64,000 nt of DNA. Origin: CAYRDC01 sp964422925. GTDB taxonomy: Bacteria; Bacteroidota; Bacteroidia; Chitinophagales; S012-47. A program made the translations under genes and the position numbers. Location of the stretch: assembly GCA_964422925.1 (NCBI GenBank), contig CAYRDC010000002.1, positions 1 to 64,000 of the forward strand. Reading direction: 5' to 3'. The notes beneath the pieces are model-generated. The model worked only from the letters and a program-made list of their open reading frames with translations. It was not told where the DNA came from and searched no databases. Of the stretch, positions 44,617-54,110 are shown piece by piece. Within the stretch, counting starts at the first letter, position 1; every line of letters starts with the position of its first letter.

Positions 44617-46977
44617 TTAGTCCAGGCTATTCAAGAACTGTTCCAATTCATATTCATCCTTGAAAAGCACTTCCCGGGCTTTGGAACCTTCGTGGGGACC
44701 GACAATGCCGGCAGCTTCCAGTTGATCGATGATGCGCCCGGCCCGGTTGTAGCCCAGTTTCAGCCTTCGCTGGATCAGGGAGGTGGAACCGCTTTGGTGG
44801 CGCACGACCAGGCGGGCGGCTTCTTCAAACATCTCGTCCCGTTCAGAAATGTCAAACCCTTCAGCTGATTCTCCTTCTTCTACGTATTCAGGCAGGAGGA
44901 AAGTATCGGAATAGCCTCTTTGTGACCCGATAAAGTCCACTACCTTTTCTACCTCATGCGTATCGACAAAGGCGCATTGCAGGCGGGTGATGTCTCCACC
45001 GATGCTTAACAGCATGTCGCCCCGGCCGATTAACTGGTCGGCTCCGCTCTGGTCAATGATGGTGCGGGAATCCACTTTGCTGGTAACCTTGAAAGCGATC
45101 CGTGCCGGGAAGTTGGCTTTTATAGTTCCGGTAATAATATTCACTGATGGCCTTTGCGTGGCGATTACGAGGTGTATGCCAATGGCCCGGGCCAACTGGG
45201 CAAGCCGCGTGAGCGGCCCTTCGATTTCCTTGCCCGCGGTCATCATCAGGTCGGCAAATTCATCCACAACCATCACGATATAAGGCAGATAGCGGTGCCC
45301 TTTTTCCGGATTCAGCTTCCGTTTGATGAATTTGTCGTTGTATTCCTTGATGTTTCGCACATGCGCTTCTTTCAGCAGGTCATAGCGCTCATCCATTTCA
45401 ATAGCCAGGGCTTTCAGCGTATGCACTACCTGTTTGGTGTTGGTTATAATAGACTCCTCATTCCCTGGAAGGACCGCCAGGAAATGGTTTTCCAACTTCT
45501 TGTAAAGGGATAATTCCACTTTTTTGGGGTCTATCAGGATTAATTTCAACTGGGAAGGATGCTTTTTATAAAGCAGCGACATCAGGAAGGCGTTGATCCC
45601 AACAGATTTTCCCTGCCCCGTAGCCCCGGCCATCAGCACATGCGGCATCTTGGTCAGGTCGGCTATGATGTTTTCATTGGCAATGTTTTTTCCCAGCACA
45701 ATGGGCAGCTCCATATCGGCTTTGACGAATTTTTCGGAAGCCAGCATGGTGCGGATCGGGACAATTTCCTTTTTGGCATTGGGCACTTCAATCCCGATAG
45801 TGCCTTTTCCGGGAATGGGCGCTATAATCCGGATGCCCAGGGCGGCCAGGCTTAAGGCAATGTCGTCTTCCAGGTTCTTGATCCGGGATATGCGTACCCC
45901 GGGGGCCGGAACGATTTCATACAAGGTTACGGTGGGCCCGATAGTGGCTTTTATTTTGGAAATCTTGATGTTGTAGTTCTGCAGCGTGTTGATGATCTGG
46001 TCCTTGTTGCGTTCCAGTTCGGTCTTGTCAATATTGATTTTCCCCTGCCCGTAATCTTCCAGCAGGTCCAGCATGGGATACTTGTAATCCGGCAAATCGA
46101 GGGTCGGGTCATAATTGGTATGCACCGAGTAGTGGCCCTCAATTTTCTTCTCTTCTTTGGTTTCTTCAATCTGAAGATCCGGGACCTGTTCATCGGCTGG
46201 CACTGGTTCCGGTCCCTCAGCAGGTGTCAGGGTTTCTTCAATAGTCACTTCCGGCTCATCGGTTTTGACGACCTCAACCGCCTGCTCTTCACGGCCGTAT
46301 TCCATGTTCTCCCGTTCGTAAATATTACTGGGAAGTTCTTTCTCCTCGTCTTCCTCCATACCTTCCGCCTGTCTTTTCCAGCGGAATATTTTCCAGTTAC
46401 CCGGGTTCACTGTCAGCATCAGAAAGACGATCAGTATAAATAACAGGAGCAAGCCTGCCCCAAGGTTTCCCAGGAAGGCTACCAGCCAGTTGTTCATGGC
46501 CATACCGTAGGCTCCGCCATATGGAAATTCACGGGTGTACAGCAGGAAGGACAAGGCCACCGGGAGATAGATCCAGGCGAAGAGGCTGTAGCGGAATAAG
46601 CGCCTCACGGGGAAAACCCGTTTCAGCAGAACCATATTGAAACCCAGGGCAAAAACCAGCACCGGAACCAGGAAAGAGGAAACGCCAATCCAGCGGTAAA
46701 AGAACTGGTGTCCCAGCATAGCCCCCAGTTTGCCCAGGCTGTTTGAAACCGTTGGTTCACTGCTGAAAATCAGCTTCCACTGGAAGGTAAACACCTGGCT
46801 CTGGTCTTCCTTCCAGGTAAACAGGTAGGAATAAAAGGAAACCAGCAGAAAGACGGAAACCAGGATCAGCAGTAAACCCAGGATGCGCGGGGTGCGCGGA
46901 TCCTGCAAGGTCCTGCCCAGGGCGGCCCTTCGCGTGCGGGTTGGTTTATTGCCTTTTTTCCTTTTCTTTCTTACCAT
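44617..46977 (-). CDS. ftsK: DNA translocase FtsK/SpoIIIE
   Basis: A 786-residue motor that pumps DNA at the septum during chromosome segregation. Four membrane helices lie in the first 190 residues, then an acidic linker (about 195-270). The ATPase has Walker A GATGQGKS at about 450-457 and Walker B segment IVMVVDEFADLM. A C-terminal gamma winged helix (about 715-786, LIQRRLKLGYNRAGRIIDQLE) reads orienting sequences. It is the first gene of an ftsK-lolA operon. Confidence 0.96.
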   Translation of the reverse strand: MVRKKRKKGNKPTRTRRAALGRTLQDPRTPRILGLLLILVSVFLLVSFYSYLFTWKEDQSQVFTFQWKLIFSSEPTVSNSLGKLGAMLGHQFFYRWIGVSSFLVPVLVFALGFNMVLLKRVFPVRRLFRYSLFAWIYLPVALSFLLYTREFPYGGAYGMAMNNWLVAFLGNLGAGLLLLFILIVFLMLTVNPGNWKIFRWKRQAEGMEEDEEKELPSNIYERENMEYGREEQAVEVVKTDEPEVTIEETLTPAEGPEPVPADEQVPDLQIEETKEEKKIEGHYSVHTNYDPTLDLPDYKYPMLDLLEDYGQGKINIDKTELERNKDQIINTLQNYNIKISKIKATIGPTVTLYEIVPAPGVRISRIKNLEDDIALSLAALGIRIIAPIPGKGTIGIEVPNAKKEIVPIRTMLASEKFVKADMELPIVLGKNIANENIIADLTKMPHVLMAGATGQGKSVGINAFLMSLLYKKHPSQLKLILIDPKKVELSLYKKLENHFLAVLPGNEESIITNTKQVVHTLKALAIEMDERYDLLKEAHVRNIKEYNDKFIKRKLNPEKGHRYLPYIVMVVDEFADLMMTAGKEIEGPLTRLAQLARAIGIHLVIATQRPSVNIITGTIKANFPARIAFKVTSKVDSRTIIDQSGADQLIGRGDMLLSIGGDITRLQCAFVDTHEVEKVVDFIGSQRGYSDTFLLPEYVEEGESAEGFDISERDEMFEEAARLVVRHQSGSTSLIQRRLKLGYNRAGRIIDQLEAAGIVGPHEGSKAREVLFKDEYELEQFLNSLD

Positions 46978-47223
46978 AAAAGCCCTACCTTTCTCAAACC
47001 AGTAAAACTATTAATTATTGCCAGCCGGAAGCACCGTTCCGGCAGCCAAGTTTTCAACCTGAACGGGCAATTGACCATTTTTTGTACGTTCTTTCTGCAA
47101 TTGTGGGATGGCGCAATTATCCTGTACGCGTTCCGGTGGCTCATGCCGGGCAGCCGGGGCGGGGCAAAGAGCCGGCACAGCGCTTTAGTGACATTTGTCA
47201 GTATGGGAAGCGGCCAATTCAGT

Positions 47224-47231
47224 TATATTTG
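47224..47231 (+). promoter_or_regulatory. pruA promoter -7 box
   Basis: TATATTTG, a perfect TAnnTTTG, with a TTTG about 26 bases upstream (47194-47197), a little further than usual. Transcription would begin near 47238, 25 bases before the chosen start, which supports the 47263 start. Confidence 0.6.
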
Positions 47232-47262
47232 CAATCCACAAAAAACCAAAAGCAGATCAATT

Positions 47263-48891
47263 ATGCCAAAAGGATATTTTCAGGTACCGGCTGTTACCAA
47301 TGAACCGGTGAAGAGTTACGCGCCCGGCACCCCGGAGCGGGCAGCTTTAAAAGCCGCTTTGAAAGAAGCCAAAGCCACCGAAGCCGATATTCCGATGTTT
47401 ATTAACGGACGGGAAATCCGGACCGGCAACAAAGTAGCCATTCATCCGCCTCATGAGTTGGGCCACACGCTGGGTTATTATCATAAAGGCGACAAATCGC
47501 ATGTGGAAGCCGCGATCGAGGCAGCACTGTCGTCCAAGGAGTCGTGGGAAAAGCTGGGTTGGGAAAGCCGCGCGGCCATTTTCCTGAAAGCAGCCGATTT
47601 GCTGGCAGGGCCTTACCGCTACAAAATGAACGCGGCCACCATGCTTTGCCAGTCCAAGAATGCTTTCCAGGCCGAAATCGATTCCGCCTGCGAACTGATT
47701 GATTTTTTCCGGTTCAATGTGAAATACATGACGGAGATTTACAGCCAGCAGCCGGAATCCTCGCGGGGAATCTGGAACGGCATGGAATACCGCCCGCTGG
47801 AGGGGTTCGTGCTCGCCATCACACCATTTAATTTCACTTCCATTGCCGGCAACCTGCCCGGTTCTCCGGCCCTGATGGGCAACACGGTGGTCTGGAAACC
47901 AGCCCGTACGCAAATCTATTCAGCCTGGGTTATTATGGAAATCCTCCGCGAAGCCGGCCTGCCCGATGGAGTCATAAACCTGGTGTATGCCAGCGGACCG
48001 GATACCAGCGAAGTCTGCTTCAACCATCCCGATTTTGCCGGGGTGCATTTCACCGGTTCCACCGCTACGTTCCAGGGCTTTTTCAAAAGCATCGGGGAAA
48101 ACATCACAAAATACAAAAGCTATCCGCGCATCGTGGGCGAAACCGGGGGCAAGGATTTTGTGATTGCGCATGCCAGCGCGAATGCCAAGGCCGTGGCTAC
48201 GGCCCTTACGCGCGGAGCCTTTGAATACCAGGGGCAAAAATGCAGCGCGGCATCCCGGGCTTATATTCCCGACAACCTCTGGCCCGATGTGAAGAAATAT
48301 CTGCTCGAAGACCTCGCCAGCATGAAAATGGGAACGGTGGAGGATTTTACCAACTTTATCAATGCTGTCATTGATGAATCCAGTTTTGACAAGCTGGCCG
48401 GATACATTGAACAGGCCCGCAAGGACGGCCAGGAAATCATAGCCGGGGGCGGTTACGACAAATCGGAAGGGTATTTCATTGAGCCAACGGTTATCCTGAC
48501 CAAGGACCCGAAATACGTGACTATGTGCGAGGAACTCTTCGGGCCGGTGCTCACGGTGTATGTGTACAGTGCCAATGAATTTGAATCCACGCTCGAACTG
48601 CTGGATAACACCTCGCCCTACGGGTTAACCGGTTCGGTATTTGCCACTGACCGTCATGCCATTGAGCTGGCTGCCTGGAAGCTTCGCCATGCAGCTGGTA
48701 ATTTCTACATCAACGACAAACCGACCGGGGCCGTGGTGAACCAGCAGCCGTTTGGCGGGGCCAGGGCTTCAGGTACCAACGACAAAGCGGGATCGGCCTG
48801 GAACCTGATCCGCTGGGTAAGCCCGCGCTCCATCAAGGAAAACTTCAATCCGCCTACGGATTACAGGTATCCGTTCATGGAAGAAAAATAA
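47263..48891 (+). CDS. pruA: 1-pyrroline-5-carboxylate dehydrogenase
   Basis: A 542-residue aldehyde dehydrogenase that oxidises glutamate semialdehyde (from proline) to glutamate. Catalytic Glu lies in VGETGGKD (E293) and Cys in YQGQKCSAAS (C327). The C-terminal GGARASGTNDKAG is typical of the family. The frame runs upstream to 47071, but the promoter box at 47224 and the family N-terminus place the start at 47263. Confidence 0.95.
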   Translation: MPKGYFQVPAVTNEPVKSYAPGTPERAALKAALKEAKATEADIPMFINGREIRTGNKVAIHPPHELGHTLGYYHKGDKSHVEAAIEAALSSKESWEKLGWESRAAIFLKAADLLAGPYRYKMNAATMLCQSKNAFQAEIDSACELIDFFRFNVKYMTEIYSQQPESSRGIWNGMEYRPLEGFVLAITPFNFTSIAGNLPGSPALMGNTVVWKPARTQIYSAWVIMEILREAGLPDGVINLVYASGPDTSEVCFNHPDFAGVHFTGSTATFQGFFKSIGENITKYKSYPRIVGETGGKDFVIAHASANAKAVATALTRGAFEYQGQKCSAASRAYIPDNLWPDVKKYLLEDLASMKMGTVEDFTNFINAVIDESSFDKLAGYIEQARKDGQEIIAGGGYDKSEGYFIEPTVILTKDPKYVTMCEELFGPVLTVYVYSANEFESTLELLDNTSPYGLTGSVFATDRHAIELAAWKLRHAAGNFYINDKPTGAVVNQQPFGGARASGTNDKAGSAWNLIRWVSPRSIKENFNPPTDYRYPFMEEK

Positions 48892-48922
48892 ATCCCTGTT
48901 GAGGAGAATGGATTGGAGTGGC

Positions 48923-50914
48923 TCAGGCCTTTTTTTGGATGATGCGATTCCGGTTTTGAATGAACCAGTCAATGGCTTCCGGGTTGCGCATGGAGCCGCG
49001 GTTCAGGGCTTTTTCCAGGGGTGTTCCCTGCAAAAAGCGCTTCACGGGGGTTTCCATTTTCTTCCCGCTCAGGGTGTAGGGCACATCCGGTATTTCCAGG
49101 ATATCGTCCGGGACATGCCGGGGGGAAAATTTTATCCGGATCATCCGGTTGATTTTTTGTTTCAGCGTGTCATCCAGCTTTGAACCGGGCGCCAGTTTTA
49201 CAAAAAGGGGCATGTAATAACTGCTGCCCCCGTCCAGTTCGAGCCCGATGATCAGGCTGTCGGCTATTTCGGGCAGTTCATCAATGGCGCGGTAAATTTC
49301 GCTGGTGCCGATGCGGATGCCCTGGCGGTTCAGGGTGGCATCGCTGCGGCCGTAAATAACCAGGCTCCCGCGGTGAGTGATCTTTACCCAGTCGCCATGC
49401 CGCCAGATGCCTGGGTACATCTCAAAATAGCTGGAAAGGTACCGCTCATTGCCGGGATCGTTCCAGAAAAATACTGGCATGGAAGGCATGGGTTCGGTCA
49501 GTACTAGTTCCCCGACTTCATCAATCACGGGTTCGCCATTTTCGTTAAAGGCTTCAACCTTGCAGCCCAGGGCGCGGCACTGGATTTCCCCACTGTAGAC
49601 CGGCAGTAGGGGAGAACCACCTACAAAAGCGCTGCACACGTCCGTTCCGCCACTCAGGGAAACCAGCCACAGGTCTTTTTTCACTTTTTTATAAAGCCAG
49701 TTGAATCCTTCCGGGGGTAGGGGCGAGCCGGTGGAACCGATCATTTTCAGGCCGGAAAGATCGTGTTGTCCCGGGTCTATGCCCGCTTTCATGCAGGCGG
49801 TTACAAACCCTGCGCTGATGCCCATGCTTGTCATTTGGCTGCGGGCGGCCAGGTCCCACAGGCGGTTAAGGTCAGGATATCCCGCGCTACCGTCATATAA
49901 AATGCTGGTGCAACCGCACAGGAGGGCGGCCATCACCACGTTCCACATCATCCAGCCTGTGGTACTGTACCAGAAAAAACGGTCGCCCGGGTGACAGTCG
50001 CATTGCAAAGCCATCAGCTTCAAATGTTCGATCAACACCCCGCCATGCGATTGGGTGATGGCCTTGGGAATACCCGTTGTACCGCTTGAATACAAGACCC
50101 AGATCGGGTGATCAAAAGGCACCGGGCGGAATTCCAACCCGTTATACCTGGTAGCCAAAGCTTCTTCCCATGGTGTTTCAAAAGGCAATCCCGTTCCTTT
50201 TGTATTGCCCAGGTAATCGACCAGGATCAGTTTTTCAACAGCCGGCAGGGCTTCCACTATATCCTTCACTTCCTGGGTTTTGTCAAAGGTTTTCCCATTG
50301 TACCAATACCCGTTCACGGCAATCAATACCTTGGGCTCGATTTGCCGGAATCGGTCGATCACGCTGGTAAAGCCAAAATCCGGTGAACAACTCGACCACA
50401 CGGCTCCGAGCGAGGCGGTGGCCATAAAACCGATAGCTGCTTCGACACTGTTGGGCAGGAAGGCGACCACCCGGTCGCCCTGGTTGACACCGCAGGATTC
50501 GAAGTAGGCAGCCAGCGCGGCTACCTTACTTTCTAGTTCTTTCCAGCTCATGGTCTGCATTGGCTGTTGCTCGTTTTCATACAGCAGGGCCGGCCGCTCT
50601 TCCGTGGCATTCCGGAAAATATGCTCCGCGTAGTTCAGCGTAGCCCCTTCAAACCAGCGCGCCCCCGGCATTTCATTGGAGCTCAATACCGCTTTCCAGG
50701 GACTGTGACTGATTATCTGAAAATACTCCCAAACCGTTTCCCAGAAAAATTCCAGGTTGTCCACGGACCATTGCCAGAGCTCATCGTAATTGGCAAACCC
50801 GAGGTGGTGCTTGCGGGCCAGCCATTGCATATAATGCGCCAGGTTTGATTGCTCCATAAATTCCCTGTCCGGCTGCCAAAGCAATTTCCCTTCCGTTGAA
50901 ACTGTATCGGCCAT
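48923..50914 (-). CDS. Acetoacetyl-CoA synthetase
   Basis: A 663-residue acyl-adenylate enzyme that activates acetoacetate to acetoacetyl-CoA with ATP. The AMP-binding loop is LYSSGTTGIPKAI. The N-terminal LWQPDREFMEQSNLAHYM is characteristic of acetoacetate-CoA ligases rather than acetyl-CoA synthetases. The TLNRQGIRIGTSEIYR segment and GKKMETPVKR Lys site are present. It diverges from surE; a perfect -7 box lies just upstream. Confidence 0.92.
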   Translation of the reverse strand: MADTVSTEGKLLWQPDREFMEQSNLAHYMQWLARKHHLGFANYDELWQWSVDNLEFFWETVWEYFQIISHSPWKAVLSSNEMPGARWFEGATLNYAEHIFRNATEERPALLYENEQQPMQTMSWKELESKVAALAAYFESCGVNQGDRVVAFLPNSVEAAIGFMATASLGAVWSSCSPDFGFTSVIDRFRQIEPKVLIAVNGYWYNGKTFDKTQEVKDIVEALPAVEKLILVDYLGNTKGTGLPFETPWEEALATRYNGLEFRPVPFDHPIWVLYSSGTTGIPKAITQSHGGVLIEHLKLMALQCDCHPGDRFFWYSTTGWMMWNVVMAALLCGCTSILYDGSAGYPDLNRLWDLAARSQMTSMGISAGFVTACMKAGIDPGQHDLSGLKMIGSTGSPLPPEGFNWLYKKVKKDLWLVSLSGGTDVCSAFVGGSPLLPVYSGEIQCRALGCKVEAFNENGEPVIDEVGELVLTEPMPSMPVFFWNDPGNERYLSSYFEMYPGIWRHGDWVKITHRGSLVIYGRSDATLNRQGIRIGTSEIYRAIDELPEIADSLIIGLELDGGSSYYMPLFVKLAPGSKLDDTLKQKINRMIRIKFSPRHVPDDILEIPDVPYTLSGKKMETPVKRFLQGTPLEKALNRGSMRNPEAIDWFIQNRNRIIQKKA

Positions 50915-50930
50915 TGTGAAATCTTTTTTT

Positions 50931-50938
50931 CAAATATA
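50931..50938 (-). promoter_or_regulatory. Acetoacetyl-CoA synthetase promoter -7 box
   Basis: TATATTTG on the minus strand, a perfect TAnnTTTG. The start near 50924 leaves about 10 bases before the ATG. Confidence 0.6.
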
Positions 50939-50982
50939 GTGAATCAACCCTTTAGACCGGCAGAAGGTCTGAAGGATGTTTC

Positions 50983-50990
50983 TAAATTTG
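50983..50990 (+). promoter_or_regulatory. surE promoter -7 box
   Basis: TAAATTTG, a perfect TAnnTTTG. The predicted start near 50997 is only a few bases before the ATG at 50999, so the transcript may be almost leaderless. Confidence 0.5.
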
Positions 50991-50998
50991 TTAGTGCT

Positions 50999-51787
50999 AT
51001 GCCGCATAAAAAACCGGTTATTCTTATTACCAATGATGACGGGGTTACTGCTCCGGGCATACGCGCCCTGGCGGGCGCCATGAAAAAACTGGGCACACCG
51101 GTGGTTGTGGCCCCCGACCGGCCGATGTCCGCCATGGGCCATGCCATTACCATTGGCGATCCCCTGCGCCTCGAACCGGTTGATGAATTTCCGGGCATTA
51201 AAGCCTATCAATGTACAGGAACCCCGGTGGATTGCGTAAAACTGGCCGTGGATAAAATCCTGGGCGGCAAACCAGATCTCTGCGTGAGCGGGATCAACCA
51301 CGGTTCCAACAGTTCCATCAACGTCATTTACTCGGGCACCATGTCGGCTGCCATGGAAGCCGCCATTGAAGGCATCCCCGCTGCCGGGTTTTCCCTGCTC
51401 GACTATTCCTTCCAGGCCGATATGAAACCGGCCGCGCATTTTGCTACGCTCATTGCAAAACGGATACTGGAAAAAGGCATTCCCCGCAATACTCTGTTGA
51501 ATGTGAATGTCCCGGCTCTTCCCCTGGTCGAAATCAAAGGCATTCGCTTCTGCCGGCAGGCTGTAGCCAAATGGGAAGAAAAGTTTGACGAACGAATCGA
51601 TCCGCGGGGGCGCAAATATTACTGGCTTACCGGACGTTTCAAGAATTACGATAAAGGGCTCGACACCGATGAATGGGCCCTGGAGCATGGCTACGTGGCG
51701 GTTGTACCGGTGCAGTTCGACTTTACCGCACACCATGCCATTGCCTACCTGAATGAAAAATGGAACCTGGATGGCTCTGAAATTTAA
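50999..51787 (+). CDS. surE: 5'-nucleotidase SurE
   Basis: A 262-residue metal-dependent survival protein phosphatase acting on nucleoside monophosphates. The metal site NDDG is in the N-terminal ILITNDDGVTAPG; the SGINHGSN segment and GTMSAAMEA are intact. The frame extends to 50939, but the ATG at 50999 begins the conserved region. It is the first gene of a surE-membrane protein-lpxB run. Confidence 0.95.
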   Translation: MPHKKPVILITNDDGVTAPGIRALAGAMKKLGTPVVVAPDRPMSAMGHAITIGDPLRLEPVDEFPGIKAYQCTGTPVDCVKLAVDKILGGKPDLCVSGINHGSNSSINVIYSGTMSAAMEAAIEGIPAAGFSLLDYSFQADMKPAAHFATLIAKRILEKGIPRNTLLNVNVPALPLVEIKGIRFCRQAVAKWEEKFDERIDPRGRKYYWLTGRFKNYDKGLDTDEWALEHGYVAVVPVQFDFTAHHAIAYLNEKWNLDGSEI

Positions 51788-52100
51788 TAAAATAAAAAAC
51801 AGCCGCTGGCTCGGCTTTGCGTTGGGTATTATTGGCCCATTCCTTGGGTCTTTACTATATTACCTGTGGTATGCCAATGAAATACAGTACCGTGGATACC
51901 AATGGCCTGATTTGGCTGAATTTATCCACAGAACGATTAAACTGGGCCTTGTTGTGAACGTACTGAGCATAGGCGGTTTGTTGAATCTTGCCATCTTTTT
52001 TATTTTCCTGCAACTGGGTTGGTATCGCACTTCCCGTGCCGTGCTGCTGGCCACTATGGTGTATATTGCGCCTTTGCTTGCTCTGAAATTCCTGTTATGA
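51771..52100 (+). CDS. Small membrane protein, function unknown
   Basis: A 109-residue protein with about three hydrophobic segments (GFALGIIGPFLGSLLYYLWY, a central LVVNVLSIGGLLNLAIFFIFL, and VYIAPLLALKFL). No family is recognised with confidence. It overlaps the surE end by 17 bases and its own stop overlaps the lpxB start (ATGA), so it is translated within a surE-lpxB operon. Similar small membrane proteins are common at this position in Bacteroidota. Confidence 0.7.
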   Translation: MALKFNKIKNSRWLGFALGIIGPFLGSLLYYLWYANEIQYRGYQWPDLAEFIHRTIKLGLVVNVLSIGGLLNLAIFFIFLQLGWYRTSRAVLLATMVYIAPLLALKFLL

Positions 52101-53200
52101 AACTCTACCTTGTAGCCGGTGAAGCCTCTGGCGATATGCATGCTGCGGCATTGATCCAGCGACTCCGGGAGTGGCACCCGGATATTTCCTTCCGAGGGCA
52201 GGGCGGAGACCGTATGCAGGCAGCCGGGGCCGAACTATTCCGGCATTACCGGAGAGTAAATTACATGGGATTTTTTGAAGTAATTCGCCATTTGCCCGCC
52301 TTGTCACGGGCGCTCCGGCAAACCAAAACCGATATCCTTACTTACCGCCCGGATGCGCTTATTCTGGTCGATTATCCGGGATTTAACCTCCGGCTGGCCC
52401 GTTTTGCCAAACAAAAGGGCATCCCGGTGATCTACTATATTGCGCCACAGGTATGGGCTTGGCACCGCAGCCGCCTGAAGAACCTGCGCAGGGATGTGGA
52501 TTTACTGATCACGATCCTGCCATTCGAAAAAGACTTTTTCGGGCAAAGCGGGATCAGAACAGAATTTGCAGGGCATCCCCTGGTGGAAAGGATTAACCAG
52601 TACCGGAAAACGCATCCTCCGGCCCGGGCGAAGGGAAAACCTTTAATTGCCCTGCTGCCGGGCAGCCGTAGACAGGAAATCCGGCAGCACCTGCCCCGGA
52701 TGCTCCGCGTCACCAGGCATTTCCCGGAATACCGGTTTGCCGTGGCCGGCATCAGCCTGCACACCCCGGCATTTTACCACCATATGATGAAGGATTATCC
52801 GGCTGAACTGGTTACAGATCAAACCTATGATTTGCTGATCCGGGCCCGGGCGGCTTTGGTCAGCTCCGGCACGGCCACCCTCGAAACGGCTTTGTTTGAT
52901 GTTCCGCAGGTAGTTTGCTATCGTAGCACTCCCATCTCCTTCTGGATCGGCAAACAATTGGTGAAAGTGCCTTTTATCAGCCTCGTGAACCTGATAGCCG
53001 GGAAGAAAGTGGTGGAAGAGCTCATACAAAACGATATGAACCCCGCCCGGATGAAGGCTTCCCTGAAACGTTTGCTGCAAGTGGCTGAACGCAACCGAAT
53101 CCTGGCAGGATATACCGTAATGAAATCCAGGCTGGGCGATGAAAAAGCCTCCGAAAATGCGGCAAAATTCATCCTTGACTCTCTGTCTGAATCCGGATAG
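52097..53200 (+). CDS. lpxB: Lipid-A-disaccharide synthase
   Basis: A 367-residue GT-B glycosyltransferase that joins UDP-2,3-diacylglucosamine and lipid X in lipid A synthesis. The start YLVAGEASGDMHAA, the YYIAPQVWAWHRSR segment and LLPGSRRQEI plus SGTATLE are family signatures. It lies on the inner face of the membrane. The ATGA overlap with the upstream gene sets the start. Confidence 0.95.
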   Translation: MKLYLVAGEASGDMHAAALIQRLREWHPDISFRGQGGDRMQAAGAELFRHYRRVNYMGFFEVIRHLPALSRALRQTKTDILTYRPDALILVDYPGFNLRLARFAKQKGIPVIYYIAPQVWAWHRSRLKNLRRDVDLLITILPFEKDFFGQSGIRTEFAGHPLVERINQYRKTHPPARAKGKPLIALLPGSRRQEIRQHLPRMLRVTRHFPEYRFAVAGISLHTPAFYHHMMKDYPAELVTDQTYDLLIRARAALVSSGTATLETALFDVPQVVCYRSTPISFWIGKQLVKVPFISLVNLIAGKKVVEELIQNDMNPARMKASLKRLLQVAERNRILAGYTVMKSRLGDEKASENAAKFILDSLSESG

Positions 53201-53204
53201 TTAT

Positions 53205-53212
53205 TATATTTG
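53205..53212 (+). promoter_or_regulatory. tRNA-Ala promoter -7 box
   Basis: TATATTTG, a perfect TAnnTTTG, starting a few bases after the lpxB stop. Transcription would begin near 53219, 26 bases before the tRNA. Confidence 0.6.
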
Positions 53213-53244
53213 CACTCCCGTTCTTAACAGTAACCCAGACACAT

Positions 53245-53318
53245 GGGGCTATAGCTCAGATGGCTAGAGCGCTTGACTGGCAGTCAAGAGGTCAGGGGTT
53301 CGACTCCCCTTAGCTCCA
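53245..53318 (+). tRNA. tRNA-Ala (anticodon GGC)
   Basis: The sequence starts GGGGCTATAGCTCAGATGGC. Acceptor GGGGCTA pairs with TAGCTCC (one G-U); anticodon arm CTTGA-CTGGCAG-TCAAG with anticodon GGC; T-loop TTCGACT. No complete CCA is encoded. A large palindrome starts six bases after the 3' end. Confidence 0.95.
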
Positions 53319-53323
53319 CCTTC

Positions 53324-53360
53324 GCCCTCCGAAGTCCTGCCTCGCAGGACGAAGGAGGGC
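53324..53360. repeat. 37-nt compound palindrome at the tRNA-Ala 3' end
   Basis: GCCCTCC - GAA - GTCCTGC - CTC - GCAGGAC - GAA - GGAGGGC. Outer and inner arms are each 7 bp and perfect, with symmetric GAA internal loops. There is no T run, so it is not a standard terminator. The form resembles the palindromes in the tRNA-Val element 0.7-1.3 kb away. Confidence 0.85.
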
Positions 53361-53494
53361 TTCGTATATAAATACAACCCGTCTTATTCTTAACGTTTTT
53401 GGTTTTACTTCTCCGGGCTACGGTGGATGCGATCTTTGGTATTTATGTTTTTTGTAGATTCACATGTGCTGAAATACATTGATTTATTCAGAGT

Positions 53495-53986
53495 ATGTTA
53501 ATGAATTTGATTGTTTTAAGAGGAAGAACTAAATCTGGGAAAACCACTTTATTAAAGGAAATAGTAAAGGAGCTCGGTTATGTTTCAATAGAGATAGATG
53601 AAATTAAAATGAAGAAATATGGGAATACACTTAGTTGCAATCCTATAGTCGATTTCCCAAAAATTGGACGAAAAGCAAGAGAACTACTCGAGATTGGAAA
53701 AAATGTTGTTGTTGAGGATGCCTTTTTAGGCAAGAAAACTTTGGACTATTTTGAGCAAGGGCTTCAGGATTTAGATGGGATTAGTAAAACATATATTCGG
53801 CTGGAAATATCTCTTGAGGAAGCATTAAAGCGAAATGCCAAGATGGCAAATCCATTGAAGCAATCTACAATTGAGGGCCAATACGAACAGAATATTTATG
53901 AAGTTGAAGGGGAATATATTTTTAATACTGAAAGGCAAGGCTTGGATGAGATTTTGGAGGAAATAAAAAAATTATTGGAGCAGTAA
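53495..53986 (+). CDS. P-loop NTPase/kinase-like protein, function unknown
   Basis: A 163-residue AT-rich gene. A Walker A loop GRTKSGKTT lies at residues 10-18, then IEIDEIKMKKYG and later LEISLEEALKRN, in the style of small nucleoside or shikimate-type kinases and Zeta-toxin-like P-loop proteins. No partner antitoxin is seen. Starts at 53495 or 53501 are both possible. Its base composition differs strongly from the GC-rich neighbours, and it sits between two tRNA loci, so acquisition is likely. Confidence 0.7.
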   Translation: MLMNLIVLRGRTKSGKTTLLKEIVKELGYVSIEIDEIKMKKYGNTLSCNPIVDFPKIGRKARELLEIGKNVVVEDAFLGKKTLDYFEQGLQDLDGISKTYIRLEISLEEALKRNAKMANPLKQSTIEGQYEQNIYEVEGEYIFNTERQGLDEILEEIKKLLEQ

Positions 53987-54064
53987 ATAATATTGCTTGT
54001 TTCGTCTTTTTCCTTCATATTGAAAACCGTTGAGCCGATATTCCTTGATGGACATCAATCGCAC

Positions 54065-54092
54065 AAAAAAAAATCCCGTGTGAGCGGGATTT
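54065..54092 (-). terminator. Terminator hairpin at the left end of the GIY-YIG element
   Basis: AAATCCCG - 6 nt - CGGGATTT, followed on the minus strand by a run of at least nine T. One of three TCCCG-N6-CGGGA hairpins within 400 bases. Confidence 0.8.
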
Positions 54093-54110
54093 CGTGTTTC
54101 TATTATGGTG

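Noticed and set aside
47071..47262. 64-codon N-terminal extension of pruA
   Set aside because: It contains the promoter box at 47224-47231 and is not part of the family N-terminus.
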